From positions 1 through 11,182 of the forward strand of contig JAHHMJ010000288.1 of NCBI GenBank assembly GCA_018678395.1: 11,182 bases of DNA. The letters are read 5' to 3'. Positions 1-6,674 of this stretch are shown here, piece by piece. Numbering within the stretch: position 1 is the first letter of the stretch; every line of letters starts with the position of its first letter. A program made the translations under genes and the position numbers. The DNA comes from Gemmatimonadota bacterium (GTDB lineage: Bacteria > Gemmatimonadota > Gemmatimonadetes > Longimicrobiales > Gaopeijiaceae). A model generated the notes under the pieces. The model was not told the DNA's origin. It worked only from the letters and a program-made list of their open reading frames with translations, and did not search any database.

Positions 1-73
1 CCGACGCCCGCTGACCGGCAGACACCTCACGGGTCGTGGTGACCCGCACTTCACGCACCAGGAGACGTCTTCG

Positions 74-2062
74 ATGACCTTCCCCTCCTCTCTTCGCCTG
101 GCCGTCGCGGCCGGCCTCGTGGCCGTCACGGGCTGCGGTGGCTCTTCGATGGCCGGCGACGCGACGCCCGACGTCGCGCCGGGCGGCAGCCTGCAGGCGC
201 TCCAGCCGAGCGTGCCGAGCCCCGATCCCCGCGTCGGACTCGGCGCCGGCATGTTCGACGCCGAAGAGGCCGCCTGGAATCTGCGGGTGGTCTCGAAGAC
301 CCCGCCCCCCGAGGAGTTCGTCGGCATCACCAACTCCGACCTCGCGTTCACGGGCAACTACGCCATCCAGGGCAACTACAACGGCGTCCAGGTCTGGGAC
401 ATCACCGACCCAGCCTCGCCCGACCTCACCACCGCCTACGTCTGCCCGGCTTCACAGAGCGACGTCTCGGTCTACGGCAACCTGCTCTTCGTCTCCGGTG
501 AGGGGCTCAGCGGGCGCCTCGACTGCGGTACGGAGGGCGTGCGTGACGCGGTGAGCCCCGTCCGCCTGCGGGGCATCCGGATCTTCGACATCACCGATAT
601 CCAGGACCCCGTCTACCTCGCGAACGTCCAGACCTGCCGTGGCTCGCACACGCACACGGTCCTCAAGGACCCGAACGACGACGACAACGTCTACATCTAC
701 GTGTCGGGTTCGGCGTCGGTCCGGCCCGAGGAGGAGCTGCCGGGCTGCTCGCGCGCCCTGCCGGAAGAGGATCCCAACTCGGCGCTGTTCCGCATCGAAG
801 TCATTCGCGTGCCGCTCGCCAACCCCGAGGCCGCCGCGATCGTGAGTTCGCCGCGGATCTTCGAGGACCTGGTCGCACCGCCGACGCACGGCCTCGCCCC
901 CGAGGATCTGCGGGTCATCGAAGAGGCCCGGGCACGCGGCGCGTTCGTGGCCGAGCTGTTCGGCCAGCCGCGGGTCATTCCGGCTCGCATGACCGGGCCT
1001 CTTCTGGACAGCATCGTCGAGGCCAGGGGTGGAAGCGGCGCGCCGACGGCCGCCGACAGTGCGGCGCTCCGGGATTACCTGCCCGAGTGGGCCGCCGCGC
1101 TCGCGGGGTCTCGCGGCGACGGCCCGGGCCGTGGCCCCACGCAGTGCCACGACATCACCGTGTACCCGGAGATCGGTCTGGCCGGTGGAGCGTGTGAGGG
1201 ATACGGCCTGCTGCTCGACATCTCCGACCCGGTGAACCCGACCCGGATGGCCGCGGTCGCCGACTCGAACTTCTCGTACTGGCACTCGGCCACGTTCAAC
1301 AACGACGGTACGACGCTGCTCTTCACGGACGAGTGGGGCGGCGGCGGCGCGCCCAAGTGCCGGGCCACCGACCCGATGGAGTGGGGCGCCAACGCGATCT
1401 TCACCGTCGACGGCGACGACCTCGAGTTCCAGAGCTACTACAAGATCCCGGCGCCGCAGACCTCGCTCGAGAACTGCGTCGCGCACAACGGATCGCTGAT
1501 CCCCGTGCCCGGTCGCGACATCATGGTGCAGTCGTGGTACCAGGGCGGCATCTCGCTCCTGGACTTCACCGATCCGGCCAACCCGATCGAGATCGCCTTC
1601 CACGACCGCGGCCCGTCCGACCCGAACACCATGGGTCCGGGTGGGAGCTGGTCGGTCTACTGGTACAACGGAGTGATCGTCAGCTCCGAGATCGCCCGTG
1701 GCCTCGACATCTTCGAGCTGGTGCCGAGTGACGTCATGACCCAGAACGAGATCGACGCGGCCAACACCGTGACGTTCGACTACCTCAACTCGCAGGGTCA
1801 GCCCCAGTACGACTGGCCGGCCTCGTTCGCGCTGGCCAGGGCGTACGTCGACCAGCTGGAGCGGCATCGCGCCGTCTCGCAGGGCTGGGTCGACTTCATG
1901 CGCGGTGGCATCGCGCGCGCCGAGGGCGCGTCGGGTTCGAACCAGAGTGCGGCCCTGACACGACTGGCCAACGTGGCCGAGCGGGATGCGGCACAGTCAC
2001 TCGATCCGGAGCGCGTGGGCATGCTCGCGGATGCGTTGAGGATGCTGGCGAGCGGGCAGTAG
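74..2062 (+). CDS. LVIVD-repeat (beta-propeller-like) lipoprotein
   Basis: A 662-aa exported lipoprotein. The N-terminus has a basic residue, a hydrophobic stretch and a lipobox VTGC, giving lipidated Cys21, followed by a Gly/Ser/Pro-rich linker to about residue 60. The body carries repeats of the type G(V/I)x(V/I)(W/F)DITDPxxP, as in the LVIVD family: residues about 103-116, 166-179, 377-389 and 491-504, with a weaker one at 542-549. These repeats are thought to fold as blades of a beta-propeller, probably for binding at the cell surface or in the periplasm; no enzymatic residues are evident. Between repeats 2 and 3 lies a charged, helix-prone insertion (about 270-345), and after residue 560 the protein turns helical. 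Eight cysteines besides Cys21 (124, 151, 188, 225, 358, 374, 429, 468) suggest disulfides. The start is supported by AGGAG at 60-64, nine bases before the ATG. It appears monocistronic. Family assignment is good; the cellular role is unknown. Confidence 0.88.
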   Translation: MTFPSSLRLAVAAGLVAVTGCGGSSMAGDATPDVAPGGSLQALQPSVPSPDPRVGLGAGMFDAEEAAWNLRVVSKTPPPEEFVGITNSDLAFTGNYAIQGNYNGVQVWDITDPASPDLTTAYVCPASQSDVSVYGNLLFVSGEGLSGRLDCGTEGVRDAVSPVRLRGIRIFDITDIQDPVYLANVQTCRGSHTHTVLKDPNDDDNVYIYVSGSASVRPEEELPGCSRALPEEDPNSALFRIEVIRVPLANPEAAAIVSSPRIFEDLVAPPTHGLAPEDLRVIEEARARGAFVAELFGQPRVIPARMTGPLLDSIVEARGGSGAPTAADSAALRDYLPEWAAALAGSRGDGPGRGPTQCHDITVYPEIGLAGGACEGYGLLLDISDPVNPTRMAAVADSNFSYWHSATFNNDGTTLLFTDEWGGGGAPKCRATDPMEWGANAIFTVDGDDLEFQSYYKIPAPQTSLENCVAHNGSLIPVPGRDIMVQSWYQGGISLLDFTDPANPIEIAFHDRGPSDPNTMGPGGSWSVYWYNGVIVSSEIARGLDIFELVPSDVMTQNEIDAANTVTFDYLNSQGQPQYDWPASFALARAYVDQLERHRAVSQGWVDFMRGGIARAEGASGSNQSAALTRLANVAERDAAQSLDPERVGMLADALRMLASGQ

Positions 2063-2091
2063 TGCGCTGGAGAGGATAGAACGAGCGCCCT

Positions 2092-2111
2092 GCCCCACCC
2101 AACGGTGGGGC
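2092..2111 (+). terminator. GC-rich hairpin downstream of the LVIVD gene
   Basis: A perfect 8-bp inverted repeat, GCCCCACC / GGTGGGGC, with a CAAC loop, begins 30 bases after the stop codon of the lipoprotein gene. No T tract follows it. It may assist termination or protect the mRNA 3' end. The stronger candidate lies about 85 bases further on. Confidence 0.35.
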
Positions 2112-2174
2112 GCCAGCCGGCAGGACGCGGCGCGGCGCTCTCGGCCGAGGTAGCGGCCGATCAGGAATCGACGC

Positions 2175-2210
2175 GAGCGGGTCCGGTGGCGTGAGCCGCC
2201 GGGCCCGTTT
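2175..2210 (+). terminator. Strong stem-loop, likely intrinsic terminator
   Basis: CGGGTCCGGTGGC (2178-2190) pairs with GCCGCCGGGCCCG (2195-2207) around a GTGA loop, a GNRA-type tetraloop. All 13 positions pair in plus-strand RNA, two of them as U-G wobbles, and the stem can be extended by three weaker pairs into the TTT at 2208-2210. In minus-strand RNA the two wobbles become A-C mismatches, so the structure belongs to plus-strand transcripts. The T tract is short (TTTCG), as is common in high-GC genomes. It probably ends the LVIVD transcript and insulates the sigma-factor operon starting at 2352. A structured leader for that operon is the alternative. Confidence 0.55.
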
Positions 2211-2351
2211 CGTGCGCTGGCGCCGTGCCGGCTGCCCTGCCTGGCCCGGTCGTCCGTCTGGCGCCACCGTGGCGAGCTGCCGACCCTTCCGTCATACGGC
2301 ATCGTCGCCGGCGTCACTCATCTACGGACCCACCACTCCCGCACCGTTCGG

Positions 2352-2906
2352 ATGTCCCTCACCGATCTGACCGACGAAGAGCTCGAGGCACGCCTCGTAG
2401 CGCTCCACGCCGACAGCTTCGGATGGGCCCTGAACTGCTGTGGTCACGACGATGCCGAGGCCGAGGACGTGCTGCAGACGACCTACGTGAAGATCCTGTC
2501 GCGCCGAGCGACATGGGCGGAGCGCTCCAGCTTCCGGACCTGGGTATTCGGCGTGATCCGCTTCACCGCCCTGGAGCGTGGACGGCGGGAACGGGCCCTG
2601 GCACGACGTGCGGAGCGGGCCGGGCGGCTCGACCCCGACGATCTGGTGGGCACCGTGCCCGCCCCCGACGAGGATCTCGATGTGCGGATCGGGGCCGCCG
2701 CGAACCCTCAGGCGCCGCGATTGCGCGAGGCTCTGGCCGCGGTTTCGGATCGGCAGCGCGAGGTGCTGCACCTCGTCTTCTATCAGGACATGACCGTAGC
2801 CGAGGCGGCCGACGCGATGGGCGTGTCGGTCGGCTCGGCTCGGACGCACTATCACCGGGGTAAGGAACGACTGAGAGCGTTGCTCGCGGTCGAGGAGCCC
2901 GCATGA
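2352..2906 (+). CDS. ECF-family RNA polymerase sigma factor
   Basis: This 184-aa protein has the two-domain ECF layout and length. Sigma region 2 lies at about residues 21-85: the segment AEAEDVLQTTYVKIL matches the core-binding helix 2.2 pattern, and SSFRTWVFGVIRFTALERGRR corresponds to regions 2.3-2.4. An acidic linker follows (about 92-120). Region 4 is at about 124-176, with the helix-turn-helix MTVAEAADAMGVSVGSARTH expected to read the -35 element. It would redirect RNA polymerase to a small regulon. The stop codon overlaps the next gene's ATG (ATGA), so the two are probably co-translated, the usual sign of a sigma / anti-sigma pair. No clear Shine-Dalgarno precedes the ATG and I find no ATG, GTG or TTG codon in frame just upstream, so a leaderless or weakly initiated message is possible. 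The ECF subgroup cannot be assigned from sequence inspection alone. Confidence 0.93.
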   Translation: MSLTDLTDEELEARLVALHADSFGWALNCCGHDDAEAEDVLQTTYVKILSRRATWAERSSFRTWVFGVIRFTALERGRRERALARRAERAGRLDPDDLVGTVPAPDEDLDVRIGAAANPQAPRLREALAAVSDRQREVLHLVFYQDMTVAEAADAMGVSVGSARTHYHRGKERLRALLAVEEPA

Positions 2907-3409
2907 GCCATTCATCGACACCGCCGGATTCCGAACGAAACGGCGCCGATTCCCGAGATCCCGCACTGCGGGAGGCGTTCCAGGCCCTGAAGGCCGAGGA
3001 TCGCACACGGGTGCCGGACGCCGCCTCGATGCTGGCGCGCGCACGCGCCGCCGCGGATTCGACCTCGTCGACGGGGACCCCGCAGTCCCCAAACCCCGAC
3101 GTCGTTCCGCTGCGACGCCGTGGCGCTCTGCGCTGGGGTGTGCCCGGTCTGTCCGTAGCACTCGCCGCCGCGGTTGCGACCGTGCTCCTCATGGACCGCG
3201 CCGCGACGACCCCCGACGCCGACTTCGAGCGCGTGGTCGAGGCGTGGTCGACCACGGGAGGCGCCTGGCGCTCCCCGACCGACGACCTGCTGCGCCCGCC
3301 CGGCGACGAACTGCTTCGCACGGTCCCTCGCATCGGCGGTGGATCGTCCCTCTCACGTGACCCCCGTGCTCCGCGGCCCGACGGCCCGGAGCGGGAGAGC
3401 CCGTCATGA
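2903..3409 (+). CDS. Single-TM protein, putative anti-sigma factor
   Basis: A 168-aa protein without clear homology that I can name. The layout is that of a bitopic regulator. A charged N-terminal part (1-76) carries a short helical motif, LREAFQALKAEDRTRVPDA (about 22-40). A basic RRR cluster at 71-73 and one hydrophobic segment (about 78-97) predict N-in topology. A roughly 70-residue periplasmic tail contains WRSPTDDLLRPPGDELLRTV, resembling tails I associate with unnamed proteins beside ECF factors in Gemmatimonadota-like genomes. It lacks the HxxxCxxC zinc motif of ZAS-type anti-sigma factors, so it would be a minimal anti-sigma comparable in layout, not demonstrated homology, to CnrY. 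It starts inside the sigma stop (ATGA) behind an AGGAG site, and its own end overlaps the next start in the same way. An anti-sigma role is inferred from position and topology. Confidence 0.75.
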   Translation: MSHSSTPPDSERNGADSRDPALREAFQALKAEDRTRVPDAASMLARARAAADSTSSTGTPQSPNPDVVPLRRRGALRWGVPGLSVALAAAVATVLLMDRAATTPDADFERVVEAWSTTGGAWRSPTDDLLRPPGDELLRTVPRIGGGSSLSRDPRAPRPDGPERESPS

Positions 3410-3846
3410 TTCGCTCTCGAGCCTTCGTACTCGCCCTCGCCGCGTTCACGCTGACCACGGCGCTGCCCGCGGCGGCCCAGACACCGGCAGACGACGATCC
3501 GCTGGCCCGCGTTCTCTTCGCGCCCGAACTGCTCATGCAGCACCGCCGCGCGATCGGGCTCACGGACGAGCAGCGCGATGCCGCCAGCCGGCTGATTCAG
3601 GATCTGCAGGGCCGCGTCGTGAGCCTGCAGTGGGAGCTGCTCGACGAGATGGAATCGCTGAACGAGATCCTGGAGGGGCCCCGCGTGGATCTCGACCGGG
3701 CGCTGGACCGCTTCTCGGGCGTGCTCGACAAGGAAGACGAGATCAAGCGCCTGCACCTCGAGCTGCTGGTGCGGCTCAAGAACCTGCTCACACCCGAGCA
3801 GCAGGAGGAGCTGGCGCGGCTCCGGGACGAGAGCGGGGGCGGTTGA
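3406..3846 (+). CDS. Periplasmic Spy/CpxP/CnrX-like helical protein (putative sensor or chaperone)
   Basis: A 146-aa secreted protein. Residues 1-24 form a signal peptide ending in AAAQ, with likely cleavage after Ala24. The mature part is almost all helix and contains two LT-x-x-Q style motifs, IGLTDEQRDAA (50-60) and LLTPEQQEELARL (127-139), typical of the LTxxQ/Spy and metal-resistance (CnrX) superfamily. The length also fits. Family members act as periplasmic chaperones, as CpxP-type feedback inhibitors, or as metal sensors that release an anti-sigma factor. The mature protein has no cysteine and only two histidines, His46 and His117, so a multi-His metal site is not obvious and the ligand is uncertain. 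It is the third gene of the ATGA-overlapped operon with the sigma factor and its TM partner, which favours a sensor role. GGGAG precedes the start. Confidence 0.82.
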   Translation: MIRSRAFVLALAAFTLTTALPAAAQTPADDDPLARVLFAPELLMQHRRAIGLTDEQRDAASRLIQDLQGRVVSLQWELLDEMESLNEILEGPRVDLDRALDRFSGVLDKEDEIKRLHLELLVRLKNLLTPEQQEELARLRDESGGG

Positions 3847-3849
3847 CCG

Positions 3850-4476
3850 CTAGGGCCACCAGGCGACGCCGACGTTGAAGCGGAACGAGCGCGCGTCGAT
3901 ATCCAGGCCGCTGACCGAGAGGGCCCCGACCTCGATCTCGTTGAACTCTCCCGACGTCCAGGCGAGCCCGACGTCGAGCGCCCAGTTCTGTGACAGGTAG
4001 ACGTCCAGGCCGCCACCGAGCGAGAACGCTCCCCCGCTGAAGGTGACGTCGGCCGTTTCCTGCTCCCCGTCGACCACGGCGTCGCTGACGCTGACCGCGC
4101 GGGCTCCCGCTGCGGCTTCGAGCCACGGCACCCAGCGCCTCAGAGAGTTGGCGAAGTGGAAGCGCGCCCCGATCTCAGCGTGACCGAGCGTCCACTGGCC
4201 TTCGACCGTGGCGTCCTCGATGTCGGTCTTCGATCCGTCGAAGCGGATGAACCCGGTGACGATACGGTTGAAGCCGTAGCCCACGCGCAGCCCCGCACCA
4301 CCGCCACTGCCCGGATCCCCTCCCTCGACCTCCAGCGACGCGCCCTGGAGGTACAGCGCGAGCGAGAGTCCGCGCGTAGTCGAGCTCTGGGCAGCTGCCG
4401 AGGTCGGCACAGCCATGAAGGCGACGGTGGCGGCTGCCACGAAGAGGGCCAGTCGGTCGGCACGAAGTTGGCGCAT
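3850..4476 (-). CDS. Outer-membrane beta-barrel protein (OmpA-like/porin-family fold)
   Basis: A 208-aa protein. I chose the internal ATG at 4476 because it immediately precedes a complete signal peptide (residues 1-30, ending TSAAAQ); the longer frame reaching upstream to 5016 is shadow sequence. The mature chain alternates polar and hydrophobic residues in strands with many Gly and aromatics, for example GLRVGYGFNRIVTGFIRFDG and WALDVGLAWTSGEF, and ends in a final strand FRFNVGVAWWP. This is consistent with a small barrel of about eight strands assembled in the outer membrane. No peptidoglycan-binding domain is present. No ligand or enzyme function can be read. The stop lies three bases from the stop of the convergent sensor gene. 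The upstream spacer contains a GATTGG/CCAATC dyad and a terminator-like hairpin, suggesting its own promoter. Confidence 0.8.
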   Translation of the reverse strand: MRQLRADRLALFVAAATVAFMAVPTSAAAQSSTTRGLSLALYLQGASLEVEGGDPGSGGGAGLRVGYGFNRIVTGFIRFDGSKTDIEDATVEGQWTLGHAEIGARFHFANSLRRWVPWLEAAAGARAVSVSDAVVDGEQETADVTFSGGAFSLGGGLDVYLSQNWALDVGLAWTSGEFNEIEVGALSVSGLDIDARSFRFNVGVAWWP

Positions 4477-4554
4477 GATGGAATCCGGAAGCGAGGATGA
4501 AGGCCGGACGGGCGGCCCATGGTTCTGTCTGCGGTATCGACCGTCCGTGCCCGC

Positions 4555-4576
4555 GATTGGACCCTTGAGACCAATC
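4555..4576. repeat. GATTGG-N10-CCAATC inverted repeat upstream of the OMP gene
   Basis: Perfect 6-bp arms at 4555-4560 and 4571-4576 lie about 80-100 bases upstream of the minus-strand barrel gene, with arm centres 16 bases apart. That could be an operator for a dimeric regulator, or chance. No -35/-10 pair stands out around it. Confidence 0.3.
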
Positions 4577-4619
4577 TCGGCAACGACCGACCGAACGGCC
4601 ACCGCAGTCACGAAAGGCG

Positions 4620-4646
4620 GACCGGCCCCCCGGAGGGGAGCCGGCC
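4620..4646 (-). terminator. Stem-loop after the minus-strand lipoprotein gene, probable terminator
   Basis: In minus-strand RNA, GGCCGGCUCCCC and GGGGGGCCGGUC form a 12-bp stem with two G-U wobbles and a 3-base UCC loop. It begins about 26 bases after the stop codon of the lipoprotein gene (4673). The same bases in plus-strand RNA give A-C mismatches, so the strand assignment is supported. Only a short CUUUC follows, so it is an imperfect intrinsic terminator that would partly separate the lipoprotein and barrel genes. Confidence 0.45.
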
Positions 4647-4672
4647 CGCCGCGGGCCCGGGTCGCTCGGGGG

Positions 4673-5647
4673 TCAGAGAAGGAAGCCGAGCACGACGATA
4701 TTGTCGACGGGGTCGAGTACATCCTCGACCAGGTCGAAGACGTCCTCGACGAAGTCCATGATGCCCAGCAGAGCCAGGACCTCGACCGGACGCAGCGGTG
4801 AGCCGTCCGCGCGTGTGAACACCGGGTCGTCGCTCGGCCCGGCCACGGTGACGAAGCCGCGCCCGTCGACATCGATCCGGCCGTCGAGCGAGCCGCTCTC
4901 AGCGGCGACATCGAGGTCGAGCCGGTGGCTACGGTGGCTGGCCTCGACAACGACCCGACCGTCATCCGAGGTCTCCGAGCCCGTGGCCTCACCACCGACC
5001 GCGAAATCGCGTTCATCGACGGCCAGGTCGAAGGTCAACGTATGGGTTCCGCCCTGCTCTCCCTCGGCCCGCACGTCGAAGTCCAGGCGCTGGCCGTCAC
5101 CGACGACGTAGCCCATGGTCGACAACGAGCCCGCACCGGCGGTCTCGTCGGCGCGGATCGCGTAGTCCAACGTGACGGCGCCCGCCTCGGTCACACGGAG
5201 CCGCAGCGCGATGTCCTCCACGCTGTCGTCCCCTTCGTCGATGAGGTCGGCGAAGCCACGCTCACGCGAGGGATCGGGTACACCCGCGACCTCTTCGTAG
5301 ATGATGAAGCGGACGCCGTTCTCTGGAGCCCCATCGCGGTCGGGATCGACGACCCAGTCACCGGACTCGGGGTCGTAGACGAAGGTCGAACCGCGATTCA
5401 GATCCGAGATCAGCGGCGCCCCGGCGGGCCCCGGAGATCCTGCGGCCGCGCCCGCGGGCTGCGTGGCCCGACCCACGACCCGGACCCCCGTCCAGTCCGC
5501 AGATCCGAGAATGCTCGTGATGGCGGCGTAGTCGTCGGCCACCGCGCGTGCATCGAAGGGCTCGGCGGCCTCGGGGCCGGCCCCGGTATCGCATGCCGCT
5601 GCCGCCAGCAGCATGCCGAGGGCGGTCCAGCGCGTGAGTCCGTGCAT
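4673..5647 (-). CDS. Lipoprotein of unknown function with C-terminal heptad repeat
   Basis: A 324-aa predicted lipoprotein. The ATG at 5647 was preferred over the longer frame because it has a GGAGG site six bases upstream and opens directly into a lipoprotein signal, with lipobox AAAC and lipidated Cys19. After a short Gly/Ala/Glu linker comes a helical stretch (about 33-50), then an acidic, beta-rich region with alternating short strands such as LRLRVTEAGAVTLDYAI, HTLTFDLAVDERDFAV and LDGRIDVDGRGFVTV. The latter part suggests a repetitive beta-sheet or solenoid-like fold. The C-terminus (about 286-324) changes character to a hydrophobic/acidic helix with near-heptad units FVEDVFD, LVEDVLD and PVDNIVV, ending GFLL. 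No known family or catalytic motif is recognised. Aspartate follows the lipid cysteine, but the E. coli Lol +2 sorting rule may not apply here. It is transcribed divergently from the ABC operon. Confidence 0.72.
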   Translation of the reverse strand: MHGLTRWTALGMLLAAAACDTGAGPEAAEPFDARAVADDYAAITSILGSADWTGVRVVGRATQPAGAAAGSPGPAGAPLISDLNRGSTFVYDPESGDWVVDPDRDGAPENGVRFIIYEEVAGVPDPSRERGFADLIDEGDDSVEDIALRLRVTEAGAVTLDYAIRADETAGAGSLSTMGYVVGDGQRLDFDVRAEGEQGGTHTLTFDLAVDERDFAVGGEATGSETSDDGRVVVEASHRSHRLDLDVAAESGSLDGRIDVDGRGFVTVAGPSDDPVFTRADGSPLRPVEVLALLGIMDFVEDVFDLVEDVLDPVDNIVVLGFLL

Positions 5648-5725
5648 CGTGTCCTCCAGGATCGGTACTCGCCGGAGCCGTTCGCCCCGGCCTTCGATCA
5701 TGAGTGAACTCCGGAGGCGGACCGT

Positions 5726-5754
5726 ATGACACGACGCACGCGTGCCCGGTCCAA
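5726..5754 (-). promoter_or_regulatory. Possible promoter for the minus-strand lipoprotein gene
   Basis: On the minus strand, TTGGAC (5754-5749) is followed after 17 bases by TGTCAT (5731-5726), matching the bacterial -35/-10 consensus at 3 and 4 of 6 positions. It would leave a leader of about 70 bases before the ATG at 5647. In GC-rich DNA such matches occur by chance, so this is weak. The remainder of the 265-base divergent spacer (5648-5912) contains no coding region that I can support. Confidence 0.22.
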
Positions 5755-5861
5755 GCCGAGGTTCATCGACTCCCCGGATGCGGCGTTGGACGTCCTCTCG
5801 GACGAGGGGGATTCCCCACGGGCCCCGCCGACGATCGCCCGACGGCTGATCGCCGGCCCGA

Positions 5862-5880
5862 AGCATACCTTTCTATTAGC
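5862..5880 (+). promoter_or_regulatory. AT-rich patch, possible promoter for the ABC exporter operon
   Basis: A local AT-rich stretch (AGCATACCTTTCTATTAGC) stands out in otherwise very GC-rich DNA, 33-51 bases before the ABC ATPase start. TATTAG at 5874-5879 matches the -10 consensus at 4 of 6 positions; no convincing -35 lies 16-18 bases upstream. Position and composition are the only support. Confidence 0.25.
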
Positions 5881-5912
5881 GATCCGGGCACTTCCCTGGG
5901 CGGGACCCAACG

Positions 5913-6670
5913 ATGCCCACGCACGTCGAGGCTACCGCTGCCGGTGCCTCCGCCCTCCCCGCCTCCGATGCGCCGGTCTTCGAGGCTCGTGGATTGACGA
6001 AAGTCTACGCCATGGGCGAGGTCGAGGTGCGCGCGCTCGCCGCCACCGACGTGGCATTCAGGCGAGGCGAGCTCGTCGTGATTCTGGGGCCATCGGGAAG
6101 CGGCAAGTCCACGCTCCTGAACATCCTCGGCGGGCTCGACGTCCCGACCGCCGGCAAGGTCACGTTCCGTGACCACGACCTGGCGGCGGCCGACGAGGTC
6201 GAACGCACCCGATTCCGCCGGGAGCACGTGGCTTCGTCTTCCAGTTCTTCAATCTGCTGCCGAGTCTCACGGCTCTCGAGAACGTCGAGCTCGTCACGGA
6301 GATCGCCGTGGATCCGCTGGATCCCGCTGAAGCCCTGCGACTCGTCGGCCTCGGCGAGCGTCTCGACCACTTCCCGTCACAGCTGTCCGGCGGCGAACAG
6401 CAGCGCGTGGCGATCGCCCGTGCCATCGCCAAGCGGCCCGACATCCTTCTCTGCGACGAACCCACCGGGTCGCTCGACTACGAGACGGGCAAACGGATTC
6501 TCGAAGCACTGGAGCAAGTGAACCGGGAGACGGGCACCCTCACGGTTCTCGTGACCCACAATGCCGCAATCGGGTCTCTGGCGGACCGCGTCCTGCGGAT
6601 GCGGGACGGCCGCATCGTCCACGAGCAGCGCAACGCGAAGCGGGCAACCCCCGCCGACATCGAGTGGTGA
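5913..6670 (+). CDS. ABC exporter ATP-binding protein, interrupted by a one-base frameshift
   Basis: The ATPase of a MacB/LolD/DevA-type exporter. Frame one, from the ATG at 5913, encodes a linker, [20 protein letters not shown] and Walker [10 protein letters not shown] (residues 59-67), and continues to Glu-His-Val at about 106. The frame then loses its homology. One frame back, from about 6230, the rest of the domain follows without a stop: Q-loop [11 protein letters not shown], signature [14 protein letters not shown], Walker [13 protein letters not shown], switch VTHN, and the end at 6670. Restoring one G in GTGGCTTC (6228-6235) would give CAC GTG GGC TTC and a 252-aa protein of normal length. 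No slippery heptamer is present, so programmed frameshifting is unlikely. It is either an assembly or sequencing error or a recent inactivating deletion. The downstream piece alone, with an ATG at 6308, would lack Walker A. The partner permease begins four bases after the stop. Confidence 0.88.
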
Positions 6671-6674
6671 GGCC

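Noticed and set aside
452..1867. 471-codon open frame on the minus strand opposite the LVIVD gene
   Set aside because: Translation is Arg/Val/Asp-rich with no family motif or RBS; the plus-strand gene has a lipobox and clear repeats. It is a GC-bias shadow.
2262..2274. CGCCAC-C-GTGGCG palindrome upstream of the sigma gene
   Set aside because: Too short with a single-base centre to form a hairpin and too common in GC-rich DNA to call an operator without comparative support.
2563..3756. 397-codon minus-strand open frame across the sigma operon
   Set aside because: Arg/Pro/Ser-rich, low-complexity composition, spans three well-supported plus-strand genes joined by ATGA overlaps.
4925..5707. 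260-codon plus-strand open frame opposite the lipoprotein
   Set aside because: The minus frame has an SD, a lipoprotein signal and ordered strand pattern; the plus frame lacks start signals and recognisable features.
5704..6172. Plus-strand open frames in the divergent spacer running into the ABC gene
   Set aside because: They become Arg-rich out-of-frame readings of the ATPase; no RBS or motif, so the spacer is treated as regulatory.
6226..6236. Programmed -1 frameshift in the ATPase
   Set aside because: No X-XXY-YYZ slippery heptamer; I see no stimulatory element, and a missing G explains the sequence exactly.
6561..6674. Upstream extension of the permease to ATG 6561
   Set aside because: It would overlap the ATPase by about 110 bases with Ser/Cys-rich shadow residues; GTG 6675 gives a sensible N-terminus just before TM1.
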